Assembly (NCBI GenBank): GCA_018398765.1
Contig: JAHBMJ010000598.1
Coordinates: 1 to 43,016, forward strand
Direction: 5' to 3'
Source of the DNA: Chromera velia
Lineage: Eukaryota; Sar; Chromeraceae
Length of the DNA: 43,016 nt
Shown here: in pieces, positions 24,275-35,064 of the stretch
Position numbering within the stretch: position 1 is the first letter of the stretch
How the letters are laid out: every line of letters starts with the position of its first letter
Translations under genes and position numbers: made by a program
The notes under the pieces: model-generated
Database searches by the model: none
What the model saw: only the letters and a program-made list of their open reading frames with translations
Told to the model about the DNA's origin: nothing

Positions 24275-24745
24275 CCCTGTGGTTCTGGCAGTGTGTCGCT
24301 TTGCCCTCATGTAAGTGAAAACACTTACATCGTGTCTGTCATCTTCCGCTCTTGTGCAGAAAAGGCCTGGAGCTTCTTTCAGAGAACTTTTGAAGACGAG
24401 GGTCGACAATGGGGAGTGCTCAGAGACAGATGGACAGGTCAGACAGACTTCAGGGACATACATGCATATACATACATACATACAGGCAGATACAGGCATG
24501 GGGTTGGGAGGGAGGAGATATCCATAGCGGAGGTGAGGGCGAAGCAGTGAGGTCATGGGAGAGGGGAATGGGCAAGAAAGAGAAAGGGGGGGGAGAGAAT
24601 AATCGATGCAAAGCGAAAGAGGGCACCCTGACTGTGTCTCAAGTCAGTCAGGGCCTTCGCGAAAAGAACAAAAGCTATCGCGTGAAGACCCAAGAGAGCA
24701 CTTCAAGGTTGTCCTCCTTGCACCAAGTTGGCTTCTCCTTGCACA

Positions 24746-24808
<63 letters not shown>

Positions 24809-26012
24809 AATGTGTGTTTTTTTGTGCGCGTGTGTCTCTCGCTCTCCATCTTCTTTCTGAATAGTTAGGAACATGGCAATGTTGCAGGGTCCGTGTGTTT
24901 CCCTGATGCACATGCGGTTCTACAAGCGTTTGTCCTTGTGTGCATGTGAACTTCTTGGTGGCATTCCTTCCTTCCTTCCTTCCTGACGTGTTCTCTGTTG
25001 CTTGCCTGCCTGACTGCGTGCGTGCAGTATTGTTTTATTCTTCTACTGAAAGGAAAGAGTGCACAGGGAGATCCTGTGCATGACTTGATGAAGAAGACGT
25101 CCGAAAAATTCAAAAATGATGCTGCAAAATTTGCTTGGGTAGACGCAGAGCTACAGGTCAGTCAGCTGGGTGTTGGTGGTTCTTTGAAATCTACGTGAGT
25201 GTGTAGAGTTGAGTGGGTAGGGGGGGGGAGGCGGAGGTCCAGGCTAAGTGAGCGTGTGGGTGGACTTTTTTTTCTGGCGATCGGAGGGGTACTGTCGACT
25301 CGTGAATGCTTCTGTGCATTTTTGCCTCGCGATCGGTGTTACAGTGAGCGTTCATGCGCTGCTCTTTTCTCATTTTGGTCCCTTTATTCGCGTGGATGCA
25401 TTCGCGTGGAATAAAAAATGCCTCTCCTGCATGGATACTCTATTGCCTGTTGCAGAAAGGATTTGCCAGCGCTTTTGGAGGTGTCGACTGTCCCAAAAAT
25501 GTTGGGTGGGGAGACAAGTGCCACACATTGATAGCGTACAGACCCAAACGGAAAAAATTCAAGGTCAGTCACTCAAGCCTTGAACTACATTCAGCCTTTC
25601 GTGGGGGCATAGAAGGTCAGGGGAACCTTTCATGCCTCTTCGAAGCAGGAAATATACTTTTAGCGAAGGGTACTTCACTTGGATTTCAAGTTACTTTCAG
25701 CACGCAATAGACAGACGTAGAATGAAGGACACTCTCGGCCCACAGACAGAGGGAGGGCGTAGATAATGGAAGACGCGTTTCCCAGACGCCTCTCTGTCCA
25801 TCATCTGCTTTGCATGCATTTGCTCGTTGGTGGTGTCTGCTTGTGTGTTGTGTTCGCAGAAATTTGAGGGGAACGTGAGAGATCAGGCTGCTGTGGATTC
25901 GTTTGTTGACAACGTTGTGTCAGGAGGAACAATGATTCAGGAAGCTCTGAAAGGGGCCGTCTCCCTCACACAACAGCAGCGACGGGAAGAGCCTTTACGA
26001 GAGGAGCTCTGA
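19714..26012 (+). CDS. ER-luminal J-domain / thioredoxin protein (Pfj2- or ERdj5-like), complete, 14 exons
   Basis: Exons: 19714-19845, 19936-20028, 20319-20449, 21058-21152, 21554-21702, 21908-21997, 22364-22488, 22958-23117, 23419-23556, 23908-23973, 24360-24437, 25028-25156, 25456-25563, 25860-26012. All phases join into 548 residues. Order: hydrophobic signal peptide (about 1-23); J domain (24-96) with HPD at 54-56; Gly/Phe-rich segment; thioredoxin domain with PWCGHC (active cysteines 208 and 211) and the cis-proline motif GYPTVLFF; then Trx-like sequence without CxxC, including a final domain with AWVDAELQ and a late HTLIAYRP; C-terminal REEL, a plausible KDEL-type retrieval signal. The HPD should stimulate an ER Hsp70 (BiP) and the CGHC should exchange disulfides on clients. 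J plus Trx architecture is known from metazoan ERdj5 and apicomplexan Pfj2. Exon 10 (66 nt) is the least certain because it matches no motif. Confidence 0.94.
20460..20757 (+). repeat. Compound CTTT/CT/CGTT/CCGT microsatellite in J-Trx intron 3
   Basis: It starts within about 10 bases of the donor at 20450 and is built as two successive (CTTT)n-(CT)n-(CTTT)n-(CGTT)n modules, the second adding (CCGT)n. That indicates a roughly 120-base segmental duplication followed by unit drift. Confidence 0.92.
22905..22951 (+). repeat. (CT)n pyrimidine tract before exon 8 of the J-Trx gene
   Basis: An interrupted CT run ends six bases before the CAG acceptor of the exon at 22958 and serves as its polypyrimidine tract. 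Confidence 0.8.
24748..24803 (+). repeat. (CT)n(TG)n microsatellite in J-Trx intron 11
   Basis: A CT run joins directly to a TG run. A separate (CT)n block at 24238-24266 lies in the preceding intron. Confidence 0.92.
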
Positions 26013-29000
26013 CGGCTCCTCCGTCTTTCTCCGTCGCTCTGTGCAGTCTTGCAAGGCGAAGGCTCTCTCGGCCGAGTCCTAGCTCTGCCTGTCTGCCCGT
26101 AGTTGTCTGACTGACCCATGCATGCGCCATGCATGGATGATGCCTGCATAGGTTCATGTGTTCGCGTGGGGATTCGATGAGGGAGATTGAGGGCTTGTTT
26201 GAGCAAAAGCTCTTGCCTGCGGCACCAGTCGTCCATGCAGAATTAATTCGATAATTCTTAAACCGAATCTAGTCTCAAACTTAGACTTTCGACGGCCACA
26301 CTTTCCTTGTGGTTCTAATTCGATGAAATGTGCATAGACTTTCCGCGTCTTGAGTCTTGACCTATCTTGACTAGTATCTTGACCCAGTAATGCGCAAACT
26401 AGACTCAGCCTGACCTTTTTGATAGTTATTGAATCGCGAACGTTAATTATGAGATATTATGAAAAAATTGATGTACTGGGGTTAGGCATTCTCTAACTGA
26501 CTAACTAATCAATTAAGTAACTATACCAGATTCACCCATACTTTGCCCACTTTCGCACTGCCTTCCGGGGGGCCCCAGAGTTGCTTTTCTGGTCGGTAAC
26601 AGGTCTAGTCTACCGGCAATTGCCAGTAACCGGTAATGGCCTCAGTCTGCCTTCCTTTTACCGACAAAAAAATGATAAAAATTAGGATCCCCCCCAAAAA
26701 ATTTTGCCTGCGGCGCCAACCTTCAAAAACATGTTTTTATATGTTTATTTTCATTTGAAAAGCCAATTCACACACAAAAAGAAATAAAGAAAATATTTAA
26801 AAAATATAAATTTTTAACTGCTTCACCCCTATAAGTAGCAAAAAGTTCTAACAGCTCTATGACAGCGTCTGTCCAACAACTACTCTCTTTTTTAACTTTG
26901 CTTCATCTCTTACTGTTCTGCTTCTCTGTATATCAGGCCTTGACCATCGTTACTACTGACTCGTTAGAGAGCGATCAAAGTAAGAGACGGAAAAGGTCTA
27001 CTTCTTTCTGAAAAATGAGGAGATGGTAAGCCTGCGGCTCTGTACTTGCACAGCCCCTGCCTAGTTTGCTGAGGAGGGAGGAGGGAGGAGTAAGAAGAAC
27101 ATTGCCTCCTCGTCGAGTCCTCGAGCTCCCCCCGTGGTGCGGCTGGGTCTAGGGCTGGGTAGTCTTGGACGGAAAGAGGAAAGGGCAGATGCGGCTGCTG
27201 CACCGTGGCTGTAAAAAGAAGCCGGAGCGACCGGCGCCTGAGGGGACCGAACACTAGCAGAGGCTGGGGCAGAGAGGCCAGGGGAGAATACGAATCACGG
27301 CTCTTTTTGGAGAGCCTTCTTCTTCTACGCTACGTCTCCCTCTTTTCTTCCCTCTTCTTTCTGAAGGCGGCGATCTCCACCTCCGGAGTCAGAGACCCTT
27401 CGAGGCCTCAGACATCAGCTTTTAGCGGTGGGTCTTTCTTTGGAGGCTGGAGCACTGGATTGGGGGGACTGCCCAAACTTTGAGACGGACTCTTTCCGTT
27501 GTTGAAGTCGCGCGGGTGCATCTGTCTGGGCTAGTTGTGGTTATTGCGGCCAGCGGTTCTCTGTCTTTGGGCGCCAAGTGCAAGATGGGACCCATCGCTT
27601 CGACCTGCGTCATCTTCAAGCACACTGGCCGCATAGCTGTCCCTACTGATGACGCATTAACTTTTTGAATTGACCTTAAGTCTAGCCTTAAGTAATTGAT
27701 TGATTGACCTATAACCTAGGACTTAGGTTATTGAAAAGTGTTAGTGACTGTTAGAATTCTGCCAAGTTTTTACCAACTGCCAGCCAACTCTGCCGGTAAT
27801 TACCGGTTACCGGTAATAAAGCTTGTCTACCACCAAAAAATCGGCAACCTATGCATGCATTTGTCTGCCGTCTCTTTTTTGGCTGGAGAGATCCTACAAA
27901 GTCGAGGCAGGGGCAGATCTTGGGTCAGAGCTCAAGTGACTAAATGGGGGTCTCCAAAGTTGTTGATTACATTTTTGAGGTCGGGGAGGTCCATAGAACA
28001 GCCTTTTCTATCAAATTTTTATTGGAGTGATAAGAACTGAAAGATTTGCCTATCTGTCTCCCTGCATGCCCCTCTGTCCATGTGTATCACTTTTCTCTTT
28101 CTGCAGGGTATCCACCAGATTGTCTACCCGGGAGGCTGGCGAATCTTTTCTTTCTCTAGGTTAGATTGAGGAATCCTGAGCTGTGACTGAGGCAGTGCAC
28201 GCTTCTTGTAGGCTGCAATGCATGAGTGCCCCCTCATTTTTGGGCAGGCTCTTTACATGGATTTATCTGGAGTTTTTTCAAACTTTATATGTTTAGGTGG
28301 AGGATCCGAAACCCCGGTAGGCAAAGTATGGTGAAATATACGGAATTGATTGATTGATTCATTCAGATTCGTTCCATGCTTATGTATACTAATTCAAGCG
28401 AAGAATTACTCTGGGGCTGCTAGTTTCTGGTCGACTTTGTGTGGCTTATACACAACATCAGACACTTTTCTGCAGTTCGAGCTTCATCCATGCGACTGTT
28501 GTACCCGCTTGTTTTTATTGCTGAAGGACCCCAATCGCTGTCATGTTTCTTCGTTAGCTGGTGGAGTGAAGACTCCTCTTCTCATTTCTTGCTATGCTCA
28601 TGTGCGATCAGTTGTTTCTGCACATCGTCTTTTTGACACTTTACGTTCTCATATTTTGCGTGTGTTTCTTTTTTCGTTATGTTCCTGATTCTTTGTTTAT
28701 TGCAGTTTAAATTTGTGTGGTGCGTAGAAAGAATTGCAGGAGTGTGGTTTTCTTTTGCGTACCATCCGTCGCATCACTTTTGGTTTACTTAAAGTTTTAG
28801 CAGCCGATCTTGGTCACCTTTGCGTTTGGCTTTGAAAGAGAGGACTTAAGTCTTATAGCTGCATTTAGGGCGACTGCAATTTCATGTCGGTTGGTACATG
28901 GTAGAGGGCGGGCGTGCACCATGTACCTCTGTTTTGCTTTCGTCCGCGGCGTATCATGCACTTGTTTTTGTGGCATTAGCATGCATTTATGTAAGTTAGT

Positions 29001-29248
29001 ATGCATAGGCTATCCAAGATTAATGTGCACTTTGCCTATTATTTCGATAATTCGCATGCAGGCCTTTTGGATCGAAACCGCTCGATCTTTTCGCTTCCTG
29101 CAGACGATGTTGAAAGCTGATACTCCGCAAACGTCTGACAGGGTGCATGGAAGTCAGAAAAAAAAAATACAGTTAATCAATGCAATCTGTAACTAGATCC
29201 TTAAAAAATCAATAAAAAATTCTTATGATGATCAATGGGAAATCCCAC
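26013..29248. other. Gene-poor region with a GC-richer ~500-base patch
   Basis: No supported gene. 26230-26960 is AT-rich with fragments resembling old repeats. 26960-27640 is GC-richer, with open frames on both strands (for example 26964-27254 minus and 27205-27483 plus) that I do not recognise and that lack splice or domain support. A palindromic word related to CCGGTAATTACCGG occurs at 26611-26640 and 27791-27820, bracketing this patch. 28000-29240 has no feature beyond short repeats. Confidence 0.5.
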
Positions 29249-29347
29249 TGCTATGCGCTACTTAAGCATAGTTAGAAAGAAAATAGAAATTAAAAAATTA
29301 ATTAAACACAGCTAGAAAGAAAATAGAAATTAAATGAATTGATTGTG
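29249..29347 (+). repeat. 99-bp AT-rich repeat, copy 1
   Basis: 95 of 99 positions match 36999-37097, all four differences being transitions. The repeat contains two internal copies of a TAGAAAGAAAATAGAAATTAA-like word. Here the sequence continues with GTTTAAAG after GATTGTG; in copy 2 it stops there. Confidence 0.9.
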
Positions 29348-29397
29348 GTTTAAAGTAACACTGAGCAAAAGAGAATCATGCGCATCACTCGCCTTCA

Positions 29398-29458
29398 TGA
29401 CCTAATGATTAGCATACAACACTTACAAGTTAGGTTCAAGCCTCGCTACCTCCTTTTT
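29398..29458 (+). other. tRNA-like A box, B box and T5 (possible SINE head)
   Basis: TGACCTAATGA (29398-29408) resembles an internal pol III A box with two G-to-A changes. GGTTCAAGCCT (29433-29443) resembles a B box, and TTTTT follows at 29454-29458. The stems of a real tRNA do not pair, so this is at most a decayed tRNA or tRNA-derived element. Confidence 0.25.
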
Positions 29459-29508
29459 CAGAATCAAAGAAAGAAGATGCAGGACGTTAACGTTTTGTAT
29501 CATACAGA

Positions 29509-29742
29509 TGTTGGCGTGTCACACTTCGATCGAAATCATATGAAAGACTTCCGAAAGACTTTCTGAAAGACTACAATGAAATCAGATCGATCACCAAATC
29601 ACAAGAAAGCTCCATGCTCCTGACACTGATTGAGTCTGTCACTAGAGATCGACCTGAACCACTCCAGCGACATCAAGCTCTGAAGACCCTTGAACCTCTG
29701 CAAGCACTCACCAGCGCCAACCCCTCTAAGTAGACCTTAACA
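29509..29742 (+). mobile_element. Candidate 5' LTR of a decayed element
   Basis: A 234-base segment starts TGTTGG and ends CTTAACA, and is followed by TGTGGTGACGCC, which resembles a tRNA primer-binding site two bases from an LTR end. No second copy is found in the window, so the call rests on these ends and on the gag remnant downstream. Confidence 0.3.
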
Positions 29743-30131
29743 TGTGGTGACGCCTAGTTCAAGATCAACAAGATCAAAGAGCTGAGCGAATGGAGACCAA
29801 CCTTCTCTGCCGAACAACAACTATTCTGCAAGCAACGCAGATTACTTTCTTCGTGACTAGAAGGTTCACCCAGAGGAAACCAGAACGCTGTGATTATCTA
29901 CACGCATACTACAGGAGCCCACACCTGCGAGCCATCAACTTAAACCTCAACTTGTACGCCCTCGACTTGGCCGCCCTTTTGGTGTCCTGTACCTGCAAGG
30001 AGAAGAAGCAGGACCACATCGCGAAGCGCTGTTGGAATTTTTGACGTAACCCTACTTTCTGTCCTCTGCCATAAATCGACATCAGACAGGACCACACCGC
30101 GAAGCGCTGCTAAAATTTCTGACTGTACCAC

Positions 30132-30745
30132 CTTTTCCTGCCCTTTTTGCGAATTTCACGCATTATATCTGACAGTGCATTTGACTTTTCTTCGTTTCTC
30201 TATGAACAGCGAAGCCCTGCCCTTTTTGCGAATTTCATGTATTCTACTTCAAGTTGACAGTGAATTTGACTTTTTTTCATTCTTGTGAGAAAGGTGAAGC
30301 CCTGCCCTTTCTGTGAATTTTACGCATTCTACTTGAGAGTGAATTTGACCTCTCTTCATTCTTCTGCAAACGGCGAAGCCCTGCCCTTTCTGTGAATTTC
30401 ACGCATTCTACCTGAGAGTGAATTTGACTTTTCTTCATTCTTGTGAGAACGGCGAAGCCCTGCCTTTTCTGTGAATTTTACGCATTCTACTTGAGAGTGA
30501 ATTTGACTTTTTTTCATTCTTGTGAGAACGGCGAAGCCCTGCCCTTTCTGTGAATTTTACGCATTCTACTTGAGAGTGAATTTGACTTTTCTTCATTCTT
30601 GTAAGAACGGTGAAGCCCTGCCCTTTCTGTGAATTTTACGCATTCTACTTGAGAGTGAATTTGACTTTTCTTCATTCTTGTGCAAGCGGCAAAGCCCTGC
30701 CCTTTCTGTGAATTTCACACGTTCTCTCTGACAGTAAACTACACT
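30132..30745 (+). repeat. 79-bp tandem array, about 7-8 units
   Basis: The word GAAGCCCTGCC(CT)TTT recurs at 30211, 30296, 30375, 30454, 30533, 30612 and 30691 (first A variant). The first interval is 85; the next five are exactly 79. A more diverged unit precedes 30211 and partial GCGAAGC-GCTG words go back to about 30020. Units share TGTGAATTTTACGCATTC and GAATTTGACTTTT segments. There are no unique spacers, so it is not CRISPR-like. The array stops 45 bases before the next ORF. Confidence 0.95.
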
Positions 30746-30789
30746 TATCCTTCTGCGTAAGGCATAGCATTAAAGGGGGAGAACCGAAT

Positions 30790-31326
30790 ATGGCTCCAAA
30801 GCCTCAGCCCAAGAAAAAACTGACGGAGCGACAAAAAACACTAGAGAAAAACAAGAAAAGCAACCCTGACAAATTCCACGAAATGAACACGTTTCTTCAG
30901 CTTTCTGAAAAACCCAAGAAAGTAATTAAGGAGCCACTGAAAAAGAAAGAAAAGGGGAAATCTTTGAATAACAAAAATCGAAACAATAAGGAAAAGAAAA
31001 CAGAAAAGGAAGTGGAGAGTCAAGACAAACAAATGGAAAAAAACGAAACACAAGAGAATGAGAAAGGGAAGGAAAGTAATAAGAAGAAAAGAAATGGAGA
31101 AGAGAGTGAGCAAGTACAGAAATGGGATTCGTCTGTCCTGAAGGCAATGCCATTAACAAAAGAGGGAGTCATATTCAAACCAATAAAAGAAGGAGAATTT
31201 GAATTGATGCTTAACATGGATAAACTACATGTAAAGGAAATGACAGCAGACAGCTTAGCTTTGGTACCCTCACACCTTCCCTCTTTCACACAAAGAGCTG
31301 CTCTGCTACCGACTCCTCCACTCTAG
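30790..31326 (+). CDS. Lysine-rich hypothetical protein (178 aa)
   Basis: A single open frame from ATG (context CGAATATGG) to TAG. About the first 110 residues are a Lys/Glu/Asn-rich, highly basic coil; the last 65 are more mixed, with a hydrophobic/acidic segment and a Pro/Leu end. No known domain is recognised. It begins right after the 79-bp array in AT-rich repeat territory, so it may be a retroelement ORF such as the basic leader of Gag rather than a host gene. Confidence 0.5.
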   Translation: MAPKPQPKKKLTERQKTLEKNKKSNPDKFHEMNTFLQLSEKPKKVIKEPLKKKEKGKSLNNKNRNNKEKKTEKEVESQDKQMEKNETQENEKGKESNKKKRNGEESEQVQKWDSSVLKAMPLTKEGVIFKPIKEGEFELMLNMDKLHVKEMTADSLALVPSHLPSFTQRAALLPTPPL

Positions 31327-31761
31327 GGTATGATACTCTACGGACAATCTCTAACTACATGTGTGGTTTCTACAACTTTTTTGATGAAAAAATAAAACTT
31401 TAACCCAATTTACAAACTTTAAAAAGCAAAAGAACCCTAAAAAACCACTAATTAGAGTACAGGTCTAAGGTTCAAGTAAGTTTTAAGTGGTTATAGTTGG
31501 TTTTGAGGTCGGTGTTACTTCTGGTTCTGGTCATTGGTTCATGAACCGAATGAACAGAGACAAGAACTATTAGAACTTTTCTGAACCAGAAGAAACCCAA
31601 TCAAAATTAACCATAAGAACCGGGCTTGAACCATCCAAACCAAACTCTCAACTGATGATTTAGCTCTTTATGATCGATTAGACTCATGTATGACGGTCAA
31701 TCAGAGTCATGCATGACCAGACAAATGACATAAATGATCTCAGTCAGTCTCAGACGGTTAA
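31327..31761. other. No gene; GAACC-rich imperfect palindromes
   Basis: Around 31535-31565 the words TCATTGGTTC and GAACCGAATGA form a near-perfect palindrome, with further GAACC and GGTTC copies on both sides. Related GGTTC/GAACC words recur at 32040-32215. Confidence 0.5.
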
Positions 31762-32016
31762 ATGAAGCAGAATGAATCGATTTCATATGAATCGACTGCT
31801 ATTTTAGCAAGTGAAAATTCCAATGCTGTTGTTTTTTCTCCTTTGACAATGCGCCGTTCATGTATGCCTCAATTAGACGACATTCCGATCAGTGGCATTT
31901 TTTTTTGGGTTCATGAGGCCGTTGTGGTTGAAAATGGTCTGAGAGTTGAGACTGAAGAGCTTGCACGTCTTGAGACAGCCTTTCAAGAGTTAGAAGAGCA
32001 GTCTGATGACAGCTAA
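31762..32016 (+). CDS. Hypothetical 84-aa ORF
   Basis: A short open frame ending in an acidic heptad-like helix (EELARLETAFQELEEQ). Not recognised. Its position 314 bases before the gag remnant allows it to be the coiled N-terminal part of the same Gag, but the connection is not open. Confidence 0.3.
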   Translation: MKQNESISYESTAILASENSNAVVFSPLTMRRSCMPQLDDIPISGIFFWVHEAVVVENGLRVETEELARLETAFQELEEQSDDS

Positions 32017-32329
32017 ATGCATAGAAAGTGCACAGACAATTGGTTCTTGTCAGTTCTAGCCAGTTCAGGTGAGTTCTGTTTTGAGTTCCTGAACCACTCT
32101 TCTAGACATTTTGGAACTTTACCTGGCACCTAGCAGTTTTCTTGCCAGAACTGAAAAGATTTACAAGCTAGTGACTCTATTTATGTTGCAATGTGGTTCT
32201 TTTTGGCTCAGAACCATAAAAAATATACTTTTAGAGTGTAGGTTTTTGTTTAAAACCCTAGGGGGAGGAGGTTATAATTAATTTTTATTTTTTTAATTTT
32301 TTAGTGTTATACCCTAGCCTCCACTGCTA

Positions 32330-33190
32330 GTACCAACCCCAAACCACTTCTTCAACCCCCCAATTAAAGCAGACATCAATGCATATTCAGGAGAAAGAAA
32401 AGATGCACGGAATTTTTAGAGAGCTTTCGATATGGACGCTACTGCCTTCCAATGGAATATCACCCAAATCCTGTTCTATTTCCGAAAATCACTGAAAGGA
32501 AATGCACTCGACTGGTTTACAGACATATCCGACAAAAAAATGAGCAAAATTCAAACCATCACTGACCTAAAAGACATATTTTTCTCGAAGTTTGGACTCA
32601 AAGAACCGCACGTAGAGAGAGCAGAGGCCAGCTTAGACAACCTGCAGCAAAGAGAAGAAGAAACAATCCAAGAGTACGCAGACAGGTACACTTCCCTTTA
32701 TCGATAAGCAAATTCGTCGATTGACGATGAAAGACTGATAAAAAAATTCCGGAGAGGACTGTTCGACAAAATTATAAAGTCGATTCTCATACAAAAGCAA
32801 TACACCTCATTCGACGAATTAGTGGGGGCAGCAGAACTGATTTCACATAAAAGTGGGGCAACTGAGAGTTTTTAGCAGTCGAAGAAACAAATGACGAAAT
32901 GATGAAAGGAGATAGACTCACTAAGAGCCAGAAAGAAGAGCCCGCACCCTTCACAGAACGACACATCTCCTCTTAGATCAACACGGTCCTGCAGCAGTGT
33001 CCGCACAAGCAACTTGTAAGAGATGCGGAGGCTTGACCCCTCACGTAAGTGACCAGTGCCCTTTGCCACCAGACTACAAATGCGCATATTGTGGTAATAA
33101 ACGACATGAAAGACCAGCATGTAGAAGACTAAAAAAGGACTTAAAAGTAAATCGATTTACGCTTTTCAGTCTCAGAAAAAATAGACCTTA
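32330..33190 (+). pseudogene. Ty3-type gag remnant with two zinc knuckles
   Basis: The frame from 32330 contains a retrotransposon Gag core: AYSGERKDA, then RKSLKGNALDWFTD, and EYADRYTSLYR. It is broken by TAG at 32417-32419, TAA at 32705-32707 and TAG at 32873-32875. The TAA falls where Gln would be natural. After a frame change come two zinc knuckles, CX2CX5HX4C at 33015-33059 and CX2CX4HX4C at 33081-33122. No RT or integrase is detected downstream, so this is a decayed or non-autonomous element. Its Gag differs from that of the minus-strand element at the right edge. Confidence 0.75.
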
Positions 33191-33749
33191 ACATGAAAAA
33201 AAAAATGTACAGAAGGAAAGCTGAAAAGAGTAAAGAACACTGAAGACCACGGAGAGAAACAGAAAAAGGGAAGAGGAGAAAGGGAGAGAAAAGGAAGAAA
33301 AACAACGAGAAAGACTAAATGAAAGCAGTCATACACATCCATTTAAACTGACAAAGGGTAGAACTCTTCGTCTTTTCGGTTATAGTATGGTCGCAGCTGC
33401 AATGATAGACAGCAGACATGCGGTGAATCATGGTACACGAACACGTCTAGTAGCAGCTGACAACAGGAAACCTGTCCTTGAAGGCCATTCCTTCACCTCT
33501 CTGAATCAAAGGCGAGGGGGGAAACAAACTTGAAAACGAAAGACTCGTTTCTTTTTTTTGAATGAAAGACTCATTTCTTTTTTTTGTTTGATTTACAGAG
33601 AATCAGGAAAACCAAATTTCACATCTTTTCTTCGATGAGACGCGACTTTTTGTTTGACGTACATGCGCTTGAAATGTACGCGTTCTTCAAAACTAGACAG
33701 ACTCATCATAAAAAAATAAATCCGTCCACAAAGTGAGAGAAGTGGTTTA

Positions 33750-33784
<35 letters not shown>

Positions 33785-34943
33785 AAGTGCAATACTCCCT
33801 CACCTATGAAGGATGCCCAAACAAATTGTGGTTGATCAAAGTTGAAGACTGCGACTGCCCTGCATTCATTCAATAATTTGAGGCAGAGCAAAATGTAAAA
33901 AAGAGAGCCGCTATTCTTAAAGAGCAAGAAAAGAAACTTAGCAGTCAAAGAAAGAAGACAGATCAAAAAGAGAAAATTACAGCGCAGGAGGGGGAAGACG
34001 AAACAAAAGCAACACACTGTGACACAAAAGAGAGACTAGCAGAGCCGAGTACGATGCTGGCACTGCATCCAAAACATGTAAGGAACAGAATGGGGAACAC
34101 CCACCTCAGAAGGAGCTGGCAGCCCTAATCACAGGAGGCCAGTTCACGTTGACCAAGGAGGTACGCTTCCAGTACTCTCACTTCCGGGGTTGCTGTGGGG
34201 AAGGCAGATGTAAACAGGGAACGATGAGCCTGAAACTAAAAACTTGCAGACATGGAGAGATAAAATCGTCATCGACTACGTTCTCAATAACAATCACATC
34301 GGCAGTAGGAGATTAAGAGTCAGAGCAAGCACCGTTAACAACCAGAAATGGAAAACGCGCAGGCACTGGAGGTACACAAAAGTCGTACGTAAGTCAAAAA
34401 CCACCCAAACAGAGAGAAAAGATAGACAAGATAAACACTTATAAACGAATGATCAAATGAATAAAGGATGGATGGGTAGATACCTGATTGATTCGGATCA
34501 GAATGACCAACTAAACCAAATAAAAGGCACGAAAGATGCAAGGCAAGACAAGTGTGTCGACAAAAAGACCAACTGAATGACCCCCTAAGAACTGAAAAGG
34601 GATAAATGGAAACAAAACACCCATACATACACACTCACACATCTTCACCCTCATTCATCCACTCACCCACACCTATATACACACGAACCCTCCCTGGAGC
34701 AGCACCGCGTACCGATCGGTGACTGATGAATAAAGGCAGATAACACAGACCTGCCAGGCGCACATAACCCACAGCCTCCGACCCTGACGCCTTCGCGGTG
34801 AGAAGACGCATGCGTATGTGCATATAAGGTCCCCTAGGGGGTGAGTTGGCCACTCATACCACCAGGACCTCCCAGGGGGAGGTAAGGTCGCCCGCTCAAT
34901 CGCTCGTACTGGGCCCCCGTTCCCCAGTACATCATCATCGACC

Positions 34944-35064
34944 TACACACACACACACATACATATACACACACACACACACACACACATACACACATAC
35001 ACACACATACACATACACACATACACCCACATACACACATACACATCCCACACACACATAAACA
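34944..35064 (+). repeat. (CA)n / CATACA microsatellite
   Basis: An interrupted CA tract with regular TA substitutions giving a CACATA higher-order pattern. Confidence 0.9.

Noticed and set aside
26964-27634. ORFs of 70-96 aa in the GC-richer patch
   Set aside because: Open on both strands, no recognised motif, no consistent codon pattern or splice context.
30132-30745. CRISPR-like array
   Set aside because: Units are contiguous with no unique spacers and the genome is eukaryotic.
29731-33196. TAGACCTTAACATG shared by the candidate LTR end and 33183-33196 as a second LTR
   Set aside because: Only 14 bases match, about what chance gives in a window of this size, and flanks do not align.
33370-33440. 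Retroviral-type protease (AAMIDS)
   Set aside because: The Gly of DSG is replaced by Arg, flanks lack the second protease motif, and the frame is short and interrupted.
34834-35061. Cys/Val or Thr/His repeat ORFs
   Set aside because: Translations of the CA microsatellite.
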